DNA of 64,000 nt from Alkaliphilus flagellatus (GCF_018919215.1 NZ_JAHLQK010000003.1:62001-126000); one strand, 5' to 3'. Positions 1-9,961 are shown, counted from the first letter of the stretch. Notes: generated by a model not told the origin, from the sequence alone. Program-made: numbers and translations.

Positions 1-2
1 TA

Positions 3-620
3 GGGGTAGGCACTATTGCATCAATTCTATCTATCTTCATTATATTTCAGTTTATTTCATATATTGGAGGTATTAGCATAATTGATGAAATAGCCATTGT
101 TGCGGAGAATATTATCAATACGCAAGTAGATATGTTAAAGACAATGGATGTAGATGTTCTTAGTGCGGATGAAATACTAAATTACTTATTAATGATTGTG
201 CCTGGGGTGTTGATTATTCAATCCATGTTTATAGCTCTTGGAAACTACTATTTAACTGCTGCTATATTGAAACGTTTCAGATCTAATGATATTGATCTTC
301 CGCAATTTAGTACGTTTAGGTTACCGACAAATATTGTACTCGGTTCCTTTATTATTTTTACATTAAGCTATTTAACTAGATATATTGAAGGCATTTATCA
401 TGTTAGTCTGATTACAAATGTTACACTGCTTTTTATTTTCCTATTTTTTTTACAAGGAATATCTGTTATAAGTTATTTAATAAAAAGAACTAGTACTCCT
501 AAAGTAATTCGCATCCTTTTAATAGGAATAATTTTTCTGATAAGTCCTTTACTAACTGCAATTTCATTTGTAGGATTAGTAGATTCTATAGTTGACGTGA
601 GAAGGCTAGGGACAAAATAG
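3..620 (+). CDS. yybS: YybS-family (DUF2232) membrane protein, C-terminal part
   Basis: The reading frame is open from the first bases of the window, so the N-terminus lies outside it. The visible 205 residues are very hydrophobic, with several membrane segments. The fragment ends 27 bases before gdpP. A YybS/DUF2232 membrane protein upstream of gdpP and rplI is the standard order in Firmicutes, and the name rests mainly on that context and on the hydrophobic profile. Its function is not well established. The first ATG inside the window (132) is probably internal, because the hydrophobic coding sequence continues upstream of it. Confidence 0.8.
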   Translation, partial: GVGTIASILSIFIIFQFISYIGGISIIDEIAIVAENIINTQVDMLKTMDVDVLSADEILNYLLMIVPGVLIIQSMFIALGNYYLTAAILKRFRSNDIDLPQFSTFRLPTNIVLGSFIIFTLSYLTRYIEGIYHVSLITNVTLLFIFLFFLQGISVISYLIKRTSTPKVIRILLIGIIFLISPLLTAISFVGLVDSIVDVRRLGTK

Positions 621-647
621 CTTTAATGAAATTTAGGAGGCAAAACT

Positions 648-2660
648 ATGAAAGGTATAAAAAATAGCAAATTCATCAAGATGCTAGTTCCTGATACACG
701 GATTTATCTTATTATACTTTTTGTATTCATATTAATAGTATCCTATTATAATAGGGCAATTGGTGTAGTTGGTATATTTTTATTAGCATACTTAATTTAC
801 TATAATTTAAAAATTAGCAACATCAGGCGTGAGGAATGGACTCGTTATATTGAAGGGCTGTCTTCTGACATTGATTCTGCAACAAAGTATGCAGTTTTAA
901 ATCTTCCTATTCCTTTAACAATAGTAGAATTTGATGGAACCATTACTTGGTATAACCCTAAATTTTTAGATGTAGTAAATAGTAAGGATTTGTTAGAGAA
1001 GGATATTCAGGATGTTATTCCTAATTTTGATCTTAGAAACATATTGCAAAATGAAAATGAATTATCAAAGATAATTGAAATTAATAATAGGTACTTTAAG
1101 GTTGTATATAATATTGTTAAATTGCCGAGAGGACATACTTCTAATTATATTATTATGCTATATTGGATAGAAGTTACAAGGTATGAGGAATTAAGCAAAA
1201 AATATAATGAGGAGCAAATGGTTGTAGGTCTTATACAGGTTGATAATTACGATGATGTTATGCAGAGCACAGAGGAGACAAAACGTCCACTAGTGTCAGC
1301 TGAAATAGAGCATAGATTAAACTTATGGGCAGGAAAAATTAATGGATTTATACGTAAATATGCTAAGGACAAGTTTATAGTTGTTTTTCATCATAAGTAT
1401 TTAGAAAAACTGGAGTCCAAAAAATTTGATATAATAGATGAAATAAGGGAAATAAATCAAGGAAATAATATGCCGATTACTCTAAGTATTGGAGTAGGAA
1501 CCTATGGCGAAACCCCTCTGCAAAGTTGTGATTTTGCTAATGGAGCTAAAGACTTAGCTCTTGGTAGAGGTGGAGACCAAGTAGCTGTAAAGAAGAGAGA
1601 TAAGATTAGCTTCTATGGAGGCAAGGCAAAGGCAGTGGAGAAAAGAACTAAGGTAAAGGCAAGAGTAATCTCCCATGCTCTACGTGAGTTAATAGAACAA
1701 TCTACAAATGTTATTGTTATGGGACATAAAATATCAGACTTAGATGCTGTTGGCGCCGCACTTGGTATATATCGTGCAGCCAAAAATAGAGGCAAAGATG
1801 CCTATGTTGTTCTAAATGGATCTAATCCATCAATTGAAGGATTATTTAATAGAATATATGATATAGAAGAATACAAAAAGGCAATTATACATTGTGATGA
1901 GGCAAAGCTTAGAATTGAGCGTACATCATTATTAGTAGTAGTAGATACTCATAGACCAAATTTTACAGAGTGCCCAGATTTATTAAAGTTAACAGATAAG
2001 ATAGTTGTAATAGATCATCATAGAAGAGGAACGGAGTTTATTGAAAATACTGTTTTAACCTACCACGAAACTTATGCTTCTTCTACTTGTGAGCTAGTAA
2101 CGGAAATACTCAGTTACATGGATGAGAAAATTAATATACCACAAATCGAAGCAGAAGCCTTATTAGCAGGTATTGCGATAGACACTAAGAACTTCACATT
2201 TAAAACTGGGGTAAGAACCTTTGAAGCCGCATCTTTACTAAGACGGGCAGGTGCAGATACAACTTCAGTGAAACAGTTATTCGAGGATGATTTTAACACT
2301 ATTATTGCTAGGGCAGAGGTTATAAAAAAATCAGAAATAATTTATGAAACTATAGCTATTTCAAGCTTAGATGAAGTTTCTAAAGCTTCACAGCTTATTG
2401 CGGCTCAGGCAGCAGATGAGTTGTTATGTGCAAGAGGGATTACGGCATCCTTTGTTTTAGGAAGAAAAGATGATACAATGATTTTTATAAGTGGACGATC
2501 CATGGGAGATATTAACGTCCAAGTGATTTTAGAAAAACTTGGTGGTGGCGGCCATATGACAGTAGCAGGAGCCCAGATAGAAGATAGTACCATGGAGGAA
2601 GTGAGAGAAAGATTAGAAAAAGCAATAGAAGAATACTTTGAGGAAGGTGAAGATGAATGA
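648..2660 (+). CDS. gdpP: Cyclic-di-AMP phosphodiesterase GdpP
   Basis: This 670-residue protein should be a membrane-bound phosphodiesterase that hydrolyses c-di-AMP to pApA. Two membrane segments lie in about residues 15-55, followed by a PAS-like region (about 80-150) and a degenerate GGDEF domain ending in ALGRGGDQ. The DHH domain has [11 protein letters not shown] at about 359, a VVDTH aspartate near 433 and DHH at 456-458. The DHHA1 domain carries GGGGH at about 632-636. Domain order and length match GdpP. It starts at ATG after TTAGGAGG. Its stop overlaps the rplI start by four bases (ATGA), so the two are translationally coupled. Confidence 0.96.
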   Translation: MKGIKNSKFIKMLVPDTRIYLIILFVFILIVSYYNRAIGVVGIFLLAYLIYYNLKISNIRREEWTRYIEGLSSDIDSATKYAVLNLPIPLTIVEFDGTITWYNPKFLDVVNSKDLLEKDIQDVIPNFDLRNILQNENELSKIIEINNRYFKVVYNIVKLPRGHTSNYIIMLYWIEVTRYEELSKKYNEEQMVVGLIQVDNYDDVMQSTEETKRPLVSAEIEHRLNLWAGKINGFIRKYAKDKFIVVFHHKYLEKLESKKFDIIDEIREINQGNNMPITLSIGVGTYGETPLQSCDFANGAKDLALGRGGDQVAVKKRDKISFYGGKAKAVEKRTKVKARVISHALRELIEQSTNVIVMGHKISDLDAVGAALGIYRAAKNRGKDAYVVLNGSNPSIEGLFNRIYDIEEYKKAIIHCDEAKLRIERTSLLVVVDTHRPNFTECPDLLKLTDKIVVIDHHRRGTEFIENTVLTYHETYASSTCELVTEILSYMDEKINIPQIEAEALLAGIAIDTKNFTFKTGVRTFEAASLLRRAGADTTSVKQLFEDDFNTIIARAEVIKKSEIIYETIAISSLDEVSKASQLIAAQAADELLCARGITASFVLGRKDDTMIFISGRSMGDINVQVILEKLGGGGHMTVAGAQIEDSTMEEVRERLEKAIEEYFEEGEDE

Positions 2661-3103
2661 AAGTAATTTTATTACAAGATGTAAAGGGATTAGGCAAAAA
2701 GGGTGAAGTAGTAAATGCCAGTGATGGATATGCAAGAAATTTTTTATTTCCTAAAAAAGCGGCTGTAGAAGCAACTGGTGGTAATATGAAAACTCTTAAC
2801 GAACAAAAAACTTCTCAAGAAATGAAGAAACAACAAGAGGTAGATGATGCTAAAGATCTTGCAAAAAAATTAGAAAAGTCATCTATAGAAATAACAGCAA
2901 AGGCTGGAGAGGGCGGAAGATTATTCGGATCTGTAACCTCTAAGGACTTAGCGGAAATGTTAGAAAAACAATATAAAATTAAGATAGATAAGAGAAAAAT
3001 TGTTTTACCAGAGCCAATTAGAGAGCTAGGAGTAAGATACGTGGAAGTAAAGCTTCATACTGGTGTTGTTGGAAAGTTAAAGGTAAGTATAAAAGAAGCA
3101 TAA
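2657..3103 (+). CDS. rplI: 50S ribosomal protein L9
   Basis: This is a 148-residue protein of the usual bL9 length. It begins [17 protein letters not shown] and contains the L9 signature around [14 protein letters not shown] lysine-rich linking helix and the C-terminal domain ([14 protein letters not shown]) follow. It binds 23S rRNA at the base of the L1 stalk. The start codon overlaps the gdpP stop codon by four bases. A long hairpin about 90 bases downstream probably ends the yybS-gdpP-rplI unit. Confidence 0.98.
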   Translation: MKVILLQDVKGLGKKGEVVNASDGYARNFLFPKKAAVEATGGNMKTLNEQKTSQEMKKQQEVDDAKDLAKKLEKSSIEITAKAGEGGRLFGSVTSKDLAEMLEKQYKIKIDKRKIVLPEPIRELGVRYVEVKLHTGVVGKLKVSIKEA

Positions 3104-3192
3104 AAGACGTCGGATGCTATGGCATCCAATGCTTTTACTAACCTCTAGCTTCTTCAGAGGAGATTACAATTAGAAAGTATATTTTGTTATAT

Positions 3193-3226
3193 AATAAAGG
3201 GTTGGTAATGACACCAACCCTTTATT
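3193..3226 (+). terminator. Hairpin after rplI
   Basis: A perfect 14-bp inverted repeat (AATAAAGGGTTGGT and its complement) with a 6-base loop is followed by an AT-rich run. It separates rplI from dnaB. The T-tract is poor, so termination efficiency is uncertain. A smaller hairpin (GGATGC/GCATCC) lies at about 3112-3127. Confidence 0.7.
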
Positions 3227-3303
3227 ATATTATAATTAGTGTAATAATATTTAAACCTATATAAAAATCTTAAACAAACAGGTAGTAGGTAGGAGGTATA
3301 TCT

Positions 3304-4647
3304 GTGGAAGATTTAAAATTAATGAATAAGATACCACCTAATAGTATAGAAGCCGAACAGTCAGTCTTAGGGTCTATGTTATTAGATAGGGAAGCAATTA
3401 TAGTTGTTTTAGAATTTTTAAGAGGCTCGGATTTTTACAAAGAGGCCCATAAAGAAATATTTGAAGCTATGTATGACTTGTTCAATAGGAATGAGCCAGT
3501 AGATTTAGTTACCTTAACTGAAGAGCTCAAAAAAAGGGAAATTTTAGATGCCATAGGTGGAATTCCGTATTTAACTAGCTTAGCTTCTGGTGTCCCTATT
3601 ACTTCCAATGTACGATATTATGCAGAAATAGTAGAGAGAAAGTCTCTACTCCGTAAGCTAATTAAATCCTCCCAAGAAATAATTCAATTAGGCTATAGTA
3701 GTGATGTAGAAGTATTAGAAGTAATTGAGCAGGCGCAAAAAAGCATATACGACATTTCGCAAGATAGATCTAATGAAGGGTTTACTCCCATTAGAGATGT
3801 TTTATCAGATACATTTGATAGAATAGAAGAACTTTATGAAAATAAAAAAGGTATTACTGGCTTGTCTACAGGTTTTATGGATTTAGACAAAAAATTAAGT
3901 GGATTTCATAAAACGGACTTAATTCTAGTTGCAGCTAGACCTGCTATGGGTAAGTCTGCTTTTTCGTTAAACCTAGCTCAAAATGCAGCTATTAAAGCAG
4001 GTGCTTCTGTAGCTGTATTTAGCTTGGAGATGTCTAAGGAACAACTGATGCTCAGAATGTTAGCAGCCGAATCCATGGTAGATTTAGGAAAGATTCAAGT
4101 TGGAAATCTAAATGAAGAGGAATGGGCGAAAATTGCAGGAGCTATGGCTCCCTTATCACAATCTAAAATCTTTTTTGATGATACTCCAGGTATTTCGGTA
4201 ATGGAGATGAGATCAAAATGTAGACGATTAAAAATGGAGAAAGGATTAGACCTTGTTTTAATCGACTACTTGCAGCTAATGGAGGGTGAAGGAAGAAGTG
4301 AAAGTAGGCAGCAGGAAATAGCATCTATATCAAGAAACTTAAAAATAATGGCTAAAGAATTAGACTGTCCTGTAATCGCCTTATCTCAATTATCTCGTGC
4401 GCCTGAGCTTAGAGCTGACCATAGACCTATTTTATCAGACCTTAGAGAGTCAGGGGCCATAGAGCAGGACGCAGACTTAGTTATGTTTTTATATCGTGAT
4501 GAATATTATCATCCTGATAGTGATAAAAAGAATATCGGTGAAGTAATTATTGCAAAGCACCGTCATGGGGAAACAGGAACCGTGGATCTAATTTGGTTGG
4601 GACAATTCCAAAAGTTTTTAGACTATGAAAAATATAGAGATGCATAG
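3304..4647 (+). CDS. dnaB: Replicative DNA helicase DnaB
   Basis: This 447-residue hexameric 5'-3' replicative helicase (called DnaC in Bacillus) unwinds DNA at the fork. The N-terminal DnaB domain has PPNSIEAEQSVLGSMLLD. The RecA-like domain has the Walker A ARPAMGKSAF at about 211-220, Walker B LVLIDYLQL with Asp near 321, and the DLRESGAIEQDAD helicase motif. The start is GTG, preceded by GTAGGAGGTAT. Its position next to rplI is conserved in Firmicutes. The loader and DnaD genes are only about 1.5-3.6 kb away. Confidence 0.98.
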   Translation: MEDLKLMNKIPPNSIEAEQSVLGSMLLDREAIIVVLEFLRGSDFYKEAHKEIFEAMYDLFNRNEPVDLVTLTEELKKREILDAIGGIPYLTSLASGVPITSNVRYYAEIVERKSLLRKLIKSSQEIIQLGYSSDVEVLEVIEQAQKSIYDISQDRSNEGFTPIRDVLSDTFDRIEELYENKKGITGLSTGFMDLDKKLSGFHKTDLILVAARPAMGKSAFSLNLAQNAAIKAGASVAVFSLEMSKEQLMLRMLAAESMVDLGKIQVGNLNEEEWAKIAGAMAPLSQSKIFFDDTPGISVMEMRSKCRRLKMEKGLDLVLIDYLQLMEGEGRSESRQQEIASISRNLKIMAKELDCPVIALSQLSRAPELRADHRPILSDLRESGAIEQDADLVMFLYRDEYYHPDSDKKNIGEVIIAKHRHGETGTVDLIWLGQFQKFLDYEKYRDA

Positions 4648-4658
4648 CGGGGGATAGC

Positions 4659-5264
4659 ATGGTAGTTGCAAGGGGGCAGAAAACCTATATTAAAAAGCTT
4701 GAAAGAAAGCATGTAGACATTATGCAAGAGTGGGGAAGACATAAAGATCCATTATTTTATTGTTATAATTTTCCTTATATGAGTAAAAAAGAAAGTGATT
4801 ATTGGTATAAAAGGAAAGCATTATCTTTTGCAAAGAGGTGCTTTGTAGTATTTAACTATTCCGACCAGTTGGTTGGATATATTTCCTTAAGGGATATTAA
4901 GTGGTTTAGAAAAACTAGTGAGCTTGGAATAGTATTTGACCCAGATGAAATTGCTCAAGGATATGGCACAGATGGATTAAAGGCCTTTTTAACTTACTAC
5001 TTTGAAGGATTAAAAATGAAGATATTATATTTAAAAGTATCTGTTTTTAATAAAAGAGCCCAAAGGTGCTATGAAAAATGTGGTTTTAAGTCAAAGGGTA
5101 TTGTTATGGAGGAATTTGAAGATCAAAGTTTACCTATTTTTAAAGATGACTATTTTATTCCATATAGGCATTTTTTTAAGCAAGAATCTACAAAAATAAA
5201 ATGTCAATTTATTAATATGGTAATTACAAAGGATATGTACTATAAGATTCAGCAAAATAGTTAA
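4659..5264 (+). CDS. GNAT-family N-acetyltransferase
   Basis: This is a 201-residue protein with a RimJ/RimL-type GNAT fold. It has a central ELGIVFDPDEIAQGYGTDGL segment (acetyl-CoA loop region) and the NKRAQRCYEKCGFKSKG motif typical of the last strand and helix. It begins 11 bases after dnaB, so it is probably cotranscribed with it. The substrate is unknown. The C-terminal 40 residues have no recognisable family feature. Confidence 0.85.
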   Translation: MVVARGQKTYIKKLERKHVDIMQEWGRHKDPLFYCYNFPYMSKKESDYWYKRKALSFAKRCFVVFNYSDQLVGYISLRDIKWFRKTSELGIVFDPDEIAQGYGTDGLKAFLTYYFEGLKMKILYLKVSVFNKRAQRCYEKCGFKSKGIVMEEFEDQSLPIFKDDYFIPYRHFFKQESTKIKCQFINMVITKDMYYKIQQNS

Positions 5265-5573
5265 TGCTATATAATAAGTGAACCTGAGGATAACTATTAG
5301 AATTTAATATTTTATTTAGGAAAAACCCAGACTTATCCACAATATCCACCGAACACTTGTGCATAAGCTTTGGATTTTGTGGATAGTATTAAAAAATTAT
5401 CATAAAAATGTGGATCATATATAATAAAGAACTTTACATTAAACCATACTATAATTATTAAGTTAAATTAATAATGAGAAATAAATATAATGTAGTATGC
5501 GACATTGATTAAACAAGATAAAAGTGGTAATATTATAGAAATCAGAAATATTTATAAAAAAGGAGGAAGTCGA
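5265..5573. other. DnaA-box-like cluster with AT-rich flank
   Basis: This non-coding stretch holds one perfect DnaA box, TTATCCACA at 5333-5341. Two 8-of-9 boxes lie on the other strand (TGTGCATAA at 5358-5366 and TGTGGATAG at 5378-5386). Two 7-of-9 matches lie at 5342-5350 (ATATCCACC) and 5409-5417 (TGTGGATCA). About 150 bases of almost pure A+T follow. This is what a DnaA-binding region with a neighbouring unwinding element looks like. It may instead be an accessory DnaA-binding cluster or a DnaA-regulated promoter for the next gene. dnaA itself is not in the window. Confidence 0.6.
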
Positions 5574-5777
5574 ATGTTTAAAGTTACAGAAGATATGACA
5601 ATTATGGAAGTTTTACAAATGGATCGCGAAGTTGCACCTATTTTTATGAGCTTTGGTCTTCACTGCCTTGGCTGCCCAGGTGCTACAATGGAGAGCATTG
5701 GTGATGCAGGTAGAGTTCATGGTATTAATGTTCAGGATTTAATCGCTGAATTAAATAAATTTTTTGAGTCAAAATAG
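5574..5777 (+). CDS. DUF1858 (disulfide-type) small protein
   Basis: This is a 67-residue protein with the DUF1858 hallmark: a short helical domain around MEVLQMDREVAPIFMSFG followed by HCLGCPGATMESI. The CLGC cysteine pair suggests a redox or metal-linked role, and the family is often described as a hybrid-cluster-associated redox disulfide domain. I chose the ATG at 5574 because AAAGGAGG precedes it at the right distance. An upstream in-frame TTG at 5505 lacks a ribosome site. A strong terminator follows directly. Confidence 0.85.
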   Translation: MFKVTEDMTIMEVLQMDREVAPIFMSFGLHCLGCPGATMESIGDAGRVHGINVQDLIAELNKFFESK

Positions 5778-5782
5778 TTAAT

Positions 5783-5813
5783 AAAAAACCTAGGCTAACT
5801 ACCTAGGTTTTTT
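5783..5813 (+). terminator. Rho-independent terminator after DUF1858 gene
   Basis: AAAAAACCTAGG, a 7-base loop and CCTAGGTTTTTT form a 12-bp stem ending in T residues, directly after the stop codon. Confidence 0.9.
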
Positions 5814-5851
5814 AGTTTTATAGAAACATAGAAATTTTTTGTAGAAATATG

Positions 5852-5880
5852 TTGACACAACATAAAATTTTAGGTAATAT
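5852..5880 (+). promoter_or_regulatory. Promoter of the tRNA pair
   Basis: TTGACA at 5852-5857 and TAATAT at 5875-5880 are separated by 17 bases and lie 23 bases upstream of tRNA-Lys. This is a near-consensus vegetative promoter. Confidence 0.8.
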
Positions 5881-5902
5881 ATATAACTGTGAGCAAGAAC
5901 TT

Positions 5903-5978
5903 GACCCATTAGCTCAGTCGGTAGAGCACCTGACTTTTAATCAGGGTGTCCCGCGTTCGAGTCGCGGATGGGTCACCA
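5903..5978 (+). tRNA. tRNA-Lys (anticodon TTT)
   Basis: The acceptor stem GACCCAT pairs with ATGGGTC. The D-arm AGCTCAGTCGGTAGAGC, the anticodon loop CTTTTAA with anticodon TTT, and the T-arm GTTCGAG are all recognisable. The 3' CCA is encoded in the DNA (5976-5978). Confidence 0.97.
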
Positions 5979-6032
5979 TTTATAATCTTATAACGGTGAT
6001 TCTTGGTTAAGGATACTGGGAATTGCTGTCTA

Positions 6033-6107
6033 GGCCCCTTGGTCAAGCGGTTAAGACACCGCCCTTTCACGGCGGTAACAGGGGTTCGATTCCCCTAGGG
6101 GTCACCA
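6033..6107 (+). tRNA. tRNA-Glu (anticodon TTC)
   Basis: GGCCCCT pairs with AGGGGTC with one G-U pair. The anticodon stem CCGCC/GGCGG holds the loop CTTTCAC with anticodon TTC. The T-loop GTTCGAT is standard and CCA is encoded. It is probably cotranscribed with tRNA-Lys, 54 bases upstream. Confidence 0.97.
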
Positions 6108-6113
6108 AATTAA

Positions 6114-6148
6114 AAAATAGCCTTTACTCTATGAGTAGAGGCTATTTT
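6114..6148. terminator. Bidirectional terminator between tRNA-Glu and dnaC-like gene
   Basis: A 16-bp stem (one G-U pair) with a 3-base loop has A residues on its 5' side and T residues on its 3' side. It serves the tRNA unit on the plus strand and the converging loader gene on the minus strand, whose stop codon lies inside the stem. Confidence 0.85.
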
Positions 6149-7119
6149 GTTTCCCATCTTAAATCTTTACCAAAGAAATGAAGTACAGTAAATTTTGAGA
6201 AGAGGCGAGAAAAAATACGATCATCGTAACGATCCATCATTTCTTTAGGAGATAAATTTGTGGAAACAATTGTTTTCTTATTGGATAAAAGACGACTATT
6301 AATAATATTGAAAATCTCACTATTTGTAAAAGTATTAGTCATTTCTGTACCTAAATCATCTATTATTAATAAATCTGCTTCAAATAAAAGATTGTATTTT
6401 TCTTTATCATCATTATTTTTAAAACGTAGCTCTTCTAATATTTCTAATAACTTGAATGAAGTTTGATAGATAACAATATTTCCTCTATCCAGTAATGCCT
6501 TTGCTATACAATTAGTTAAGAAGGTTTTTCCAAGACCTGTTTCTCCATAAAATAATAAATTCTCTTCATTATTTTCATTAAAGTTAAATACAAAGCCTTC
6601 GCAGATATTAAGTATATCCATCATGTTTTCCTTTGGGCTTAAGGATTGACCCTCAGAAGGCTTATCAGAAAATAAATCTAGGTTAAAGTGTTGGAAGTTC
6701 TCCTTTTTCAAAACATTGGATAAGTTTGACATATTATAAGCCTTAATAATAAGCTGTTGTCTAAAACATTTACATTTTTGTCCACTATTAACAAAACCTG
6801 TATCTTTACACTCTTCACAAGAATAATTTTCATCTAAATATTGTAGAGGAATATTATTCTCGGTTAATAAGATTGCACGTTCTTGTTTTAATTGCTCTAA
6901 CTTTTGTTTAAAGTCTTCTATGGTTTTTTCAGGATCCTCTGTACCTCTTATTAATGCTTTAGAAATGGATATACCTGTTTTTTGAAGTTCTTCATCAATC
7001 TTTTTTATTGTTGGAACTTTTTCATAGACTTCTTGTAATCTCTTTTCTTTAAATGCTTTAGCCCTATTTCTTTTTTCCTCATAATCTCTCAGTATTTCAT
7101 GTACGAATGAGTGCATCAT
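6142..7119 (-). CDS. DnaC/DnaI-type helicase loader ATPase
   Basis: This 325-residue AAA+ protein probably loads the DnaB helicase at origins and restart sites. A coiled, charged N-terminal helical region precedes a zinc-knuckle-like CEECKDTGF...KCKCF segment around residues 100-125. The ATPase core follows, with Walker A GETGLGKTFL and Walker B LLIIDDLGTE, and an arginine-finger-like segment DDRIFSRLF near the C-terminus. It lies 13 bases or so behind the DnaD-like gene, forming a two-gene primosome operon read toward the tRNAs. Confidence 0.9.
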   Translation of the reverse strand: MMHSFVHEILRDYEEKRNRAKAFKEKRLQEVYEKVPTIKKIDEELQKTGISISKALIRGTEDPEKTIEDFKQKLEQLKQERAILLTENNIPLQYLDENYSCEECKDTGFVNSGQKCKCFRQQLIIKAYNMSNLSNVLKKENFQHFNLDLFSDKPSEGQSLSPKENMMDILNICEGFVFNFNENNEENLLFYGETGLGKTFLTNCIAKALLDRGNIVIYQTSFKLLEILEELRFKNNDDKEKYNLLFEADLLIIDDLGTEMTNTFTNSEIFNIINSRLLSNKKTIVSTNLSPKEMMDRYDDRIFSRLFSKFTVLHFFGKDLRWETK

Positions 7120-7132
7120 AAAAGAATACCTC

Positions 7133-8224
7133 CTATCGATTTAATCTTTGCTTCTGATTGTTTAATATAAGTTGCTCTAGCTCATCGGCAGTGTATTTAT
7201 CACCACGACTTTTTGCAAGGTGAAATTTAGTTTTTATTTTAGGTGTACTTTGAGTTGGTTTATATGAAAAAGTCTTTTTTTCTTTATAATCTAGATTTTC
7301 TATATCTGCTACTTGTTTAACTCCTTTTTTGTGCCAGTCTCTTAATATTCCGTTAATATAGTTAATATTAGGATTAGGGGTTTTGCTAGAGTTTTGACAT
7401 GCAGCTAAAATCAAATCAAGATCAAATTTGAATTCATCTATCCAGCTATCCATAACCTTCATTTCAGCTTCAGATGCTTCCCTAGAGCCAAAACCTAAAG
7501 ATTTAAATACTCTGCTATATAGGCCATATCTTTCACCTTGCTTAATAAGATATTCCTGTAACTGTTCCACAGTAAAAACACCTTTGTCATACCAAGTTCT
7601 AATAACACCAGCTGAATAGCTCAAAATATGTCTTACCTTTCTTTGCTTTTTAGAATAACGAAAGGCTTCAACTATTAGAGGTGGATCTATATTGTATTGA
7701 TAAAGTAATTCTATTACCTTTAATTTTTCGTTAGGAGCAAGTTCTCTAGCAATAATTTTGTTTATTTCTACAAACATATCTCTAATTTCTGGCACCTTAT
7801 TAGCTTCCACTAGATCCGTAGGGGAACAAGTATATGTATCAGATTTTTTTTCTGTAATATTATTGTTTACTTGCGTATTGTAGTTAGCTTTATAATTATT
7901 ATCAATATAAAGCTGTTTTAAATTAATAAATTCAACAGTATAGTTATTTTCATCTTCACCATCCGCTTTATGTTTCTTTACAATTTGTTTACTTTCCCAA
8001 AAATCCCAGGCAGATAGCACATCAGATAGAGGAATATTAAGATGTCTTGCAATAGACATATTATTTACCTCCATATTAGGATCACGGTCAAGAGAATATT
8101 TATATCCAAGCAAATACACTTGTACAAAGGTTCCATTTGTCATTGGCATATAGACATCTATAAAAATATTTTCAATAGGCGTGTCCCCTAAATCAATAGA
8201 AGTACTCCCTTTAATAAAACTCAT
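7133..8224 (-). CDS. DnaD-domain replication protein
   Basis: This roughly 363-residue protein is of the Clostridia DnaD family. The N-terminal winged-helix part (MSFIKGSTSIDLG...LGYKYSLD...LNIPLSDVLSAWDFWE) is followed by two DnaD/DnaB_2-like modules: one around residues 150-215 (YNIDPPLIVEAFRYS..., VIRTWYDKGV) and one around 250-315 (DLDLILAACQNS..., ILRDWHKKGV). The family helps load the replicative helicase. I prefer the ATG at 8224, because GGAG lies 8 bases before it. In-frame GTG at 8233 and ATG at 8230 are possible but too close to that site. It is cotranscribed with the loader gene. Confidence 0.9.
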   Translation of the reverse strand: MSFIKGSTSIDLGDTPIENIFIDVYMPMTNGTFVQVYLLGYKYSLDRDPNMEVNNMSIARHLNIPLSDVLSAWDFWESKQIVKKHKADGEDENNYTVEFINLKQLYIDNNYKANYNTQVNNNITEKKSDTYTCSPTDLVEANKVPEIRDMFVEINKIIARELAPNEKLKVIELLYQYNIDPPLIVEAFRYSKKQRKVRHILSYSAGVIRTWYDKGVFTVEQLQEYLIKQGERYGLYSRVFKSLGFGSREASEAEMKVMDSWIDEFKFDLDLILAACQNSSKTPNPNINYINGILRDWHKKGVKQVADIENLDYKEKKTFSYKPTQSTPKIKTKFHLAKSRGDKYTADELEQLILNNQKQRLNR

Positions 8225-8455
8225 AGCCATCACTCCATTTTATTATAACGTATAGGAAAGTATATCCTTTCCGCAAAATGTATTTCAACAAAGGCTTACT
8301 AAAAATTTTAATAAAAGCCTTTATTATACCTTTTATATAATTATATCATAGAACAACGCATACTGTTTCTAGCGTTTAAATAGAATTTGTGGAATAAAAG
8401 AAAAAGTTTGTAATAAAATCTAATAGTACGTTAAATTGTTAAGGAGGTGTATAAA

Positions 8456-9961
8456 ATGAGGCTCGGCAGAAGAGTCCGTACCTTAAGTATTATATTAGTA
8501 GTATTTGTCTTTTCTGTATCTATTCACTATATATGGGATATGGGCAAAGTTCAAAGGGTTTTTAATACCTTTACAAAGCCACAGCAAGCACCACAATATA
8601 CAATTAATGCGGTATTTGATGAAAATGATATGATAGTAAGGGGAGAGCAACGTATATATTATGAAAATACCAGCAATCAAGTAATGAAAGATCTGTACTT
8701 CCACTTATATCCTAACGCCTTCAAAAATAACAACAGTGCCCCCTTCGAGGCTAGTGACATGGTAAGAGCTTATCCTAATGGTTTCGATAAAGGTTGGATT
8801 GAGCTTATGAGTGTGATGGAAGGTGGTAAGGAAATAAACTATAAGATTATAGGTGACGGAAGTACAAATTTAAGAGTTACACCTAAAATACCAGTAAAAC
8901 CAGGAACCTCTATCGAGTTAACCATGGATTTTGAGGTAAAGCTTCCTAATTCTATAGGACGAATGGGTTACGGTGAAAATACAGTGAACATAGCAAATTG
9001 GTATCCAATTTTATCTGTATTTGATAAGAATGGATGGAATTTAGATCCCTATTATTCTATAGGAGATCCGTTTTATAGTGATATAGCGGAATATAATGTA
9101 ACAATGATTATTCCAGACAAATATGAATTAGCTACTACCGGTAATATTTTGAAAGTATCCTCTAATGATAAGAAAAAAACTTATAAAATTAATGCTAATA
9201 ATGTAAGAGATTTTACTATGATTTTAAGCGAAAAGTTTACTATAGATAGAGGTAATGTAGACGGTACAGAAGTAATTTCTTATACAATAGGTGGATTGAA
9301 GAACGAGCAGGCATTAAAATATGGAATGGAAGCTTTAGAAATATTTAATAGGGTTTTTGGAAAATATCCATATAAGCAGTTATCTATAGTTGCTAGTGAC
9401 TTTTTTATAGGAGGAATGGAGTATCCAAATCTAGTTATGATTAGTCAATCTCTTTACGAAATGAAGGAGGACCTTGCTTTAGAATATGTAATCGCCCACG
9501 AAGTAGCCCATCAGTGGTGGTATGGAATTATAGGAAATAACGAAGTGGCAGAACCATGGCTAGATGAGGCTTTGACAGAACATGCTACATTAATGTACTT
9601 TGAAGAAAAATACGGTGCCCATATTGAAGAAGAAATATATGAAAAAATGGTAAAAGCTCAATATAAAGATTTTGTTAGGCATGGATATAATAAAGATGAT
9701 AAAGGTATTTTAAGAAGCCTAAAAGAATTTGATAGTTCTATAGAATATAGTAGTATTGTTTACAGTAAGGGGGCTATGTTTATAAAAGAACTTCGACAAG
9801 AAATGGGAGATGAGGCTTTCTTAAAGGCTTTAAGAGAATACTTTGATACATATAAATTTAAAAATGCCACAACAAAAGATTTTTATGATATTATGCAAAA
9901 AAATACAAACAAGGATTTGAAAAACGAGTTTTCCAAGTGGCTAAATAAAAATATGGAATAA
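8456..9961 (+). CDS. M1-family (aminopeptidase N-like) zinc peptidase, membrane anchored
   Basis: This protein has about 501 residues. An N-terminal membrane segment (about 9-27) is followed by an M1-like beta domain and the gluzincin catalytic domain. The zinc site is H348-E349-VA-H352, with the third ligand E371 in WLDEALTEH. A GGMEYPNL segment takes the place of the usual GAMEN. It should act outside the cell on short peptides. The ATG at 8456 follows AAGGAGG with 8-base spacing. The in-frame GTG at 8447 is part of that ribosome site and is not the start. Confidence 0.9.
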   Translation: MRLGRRVRTLSIILVVFVFSVSIHYIWDMGKVQRVFNTFTKPQQAPQYTINAVFDENDMIVRGEQRIYYENTSNQVMKDLYFHLYPNAFKNNNSAPFEASDMVRAYPNGFDKGWIELMSVMEGGKEINYKIIGDGSTNLRVTPKIPVKPGTSIELTMDFEVKLPNSIGRMGYGENTVNIANWYPILSVFDKNGWNLDPYYSIGDPFYSDIAEYNVTMIIPDKYELATTGNILKVSSNDKKKTYKINANNVRDFTMILSEKFTIDRGNVDGTEVISYTIGGLKNEQALKYGMEALEIFNRVFGKYPYKQLSIVASDFFIGGMEYPNLVMISQSLYEMKEDLALEYVIAHEVAHQWWYGIIGNNEVAEPWLDEALTEHATLMYFEEKYGAHIEEEIYEKMVKAQYKDFVRHGYNKDDKGILRSLKEFDSSIEYSSIVYSKGAMFIKELRQEMGDEAFLKALREYFDTYKFKNATTKDFYDIMQKNTNKDLKNEFSKWLNKNME

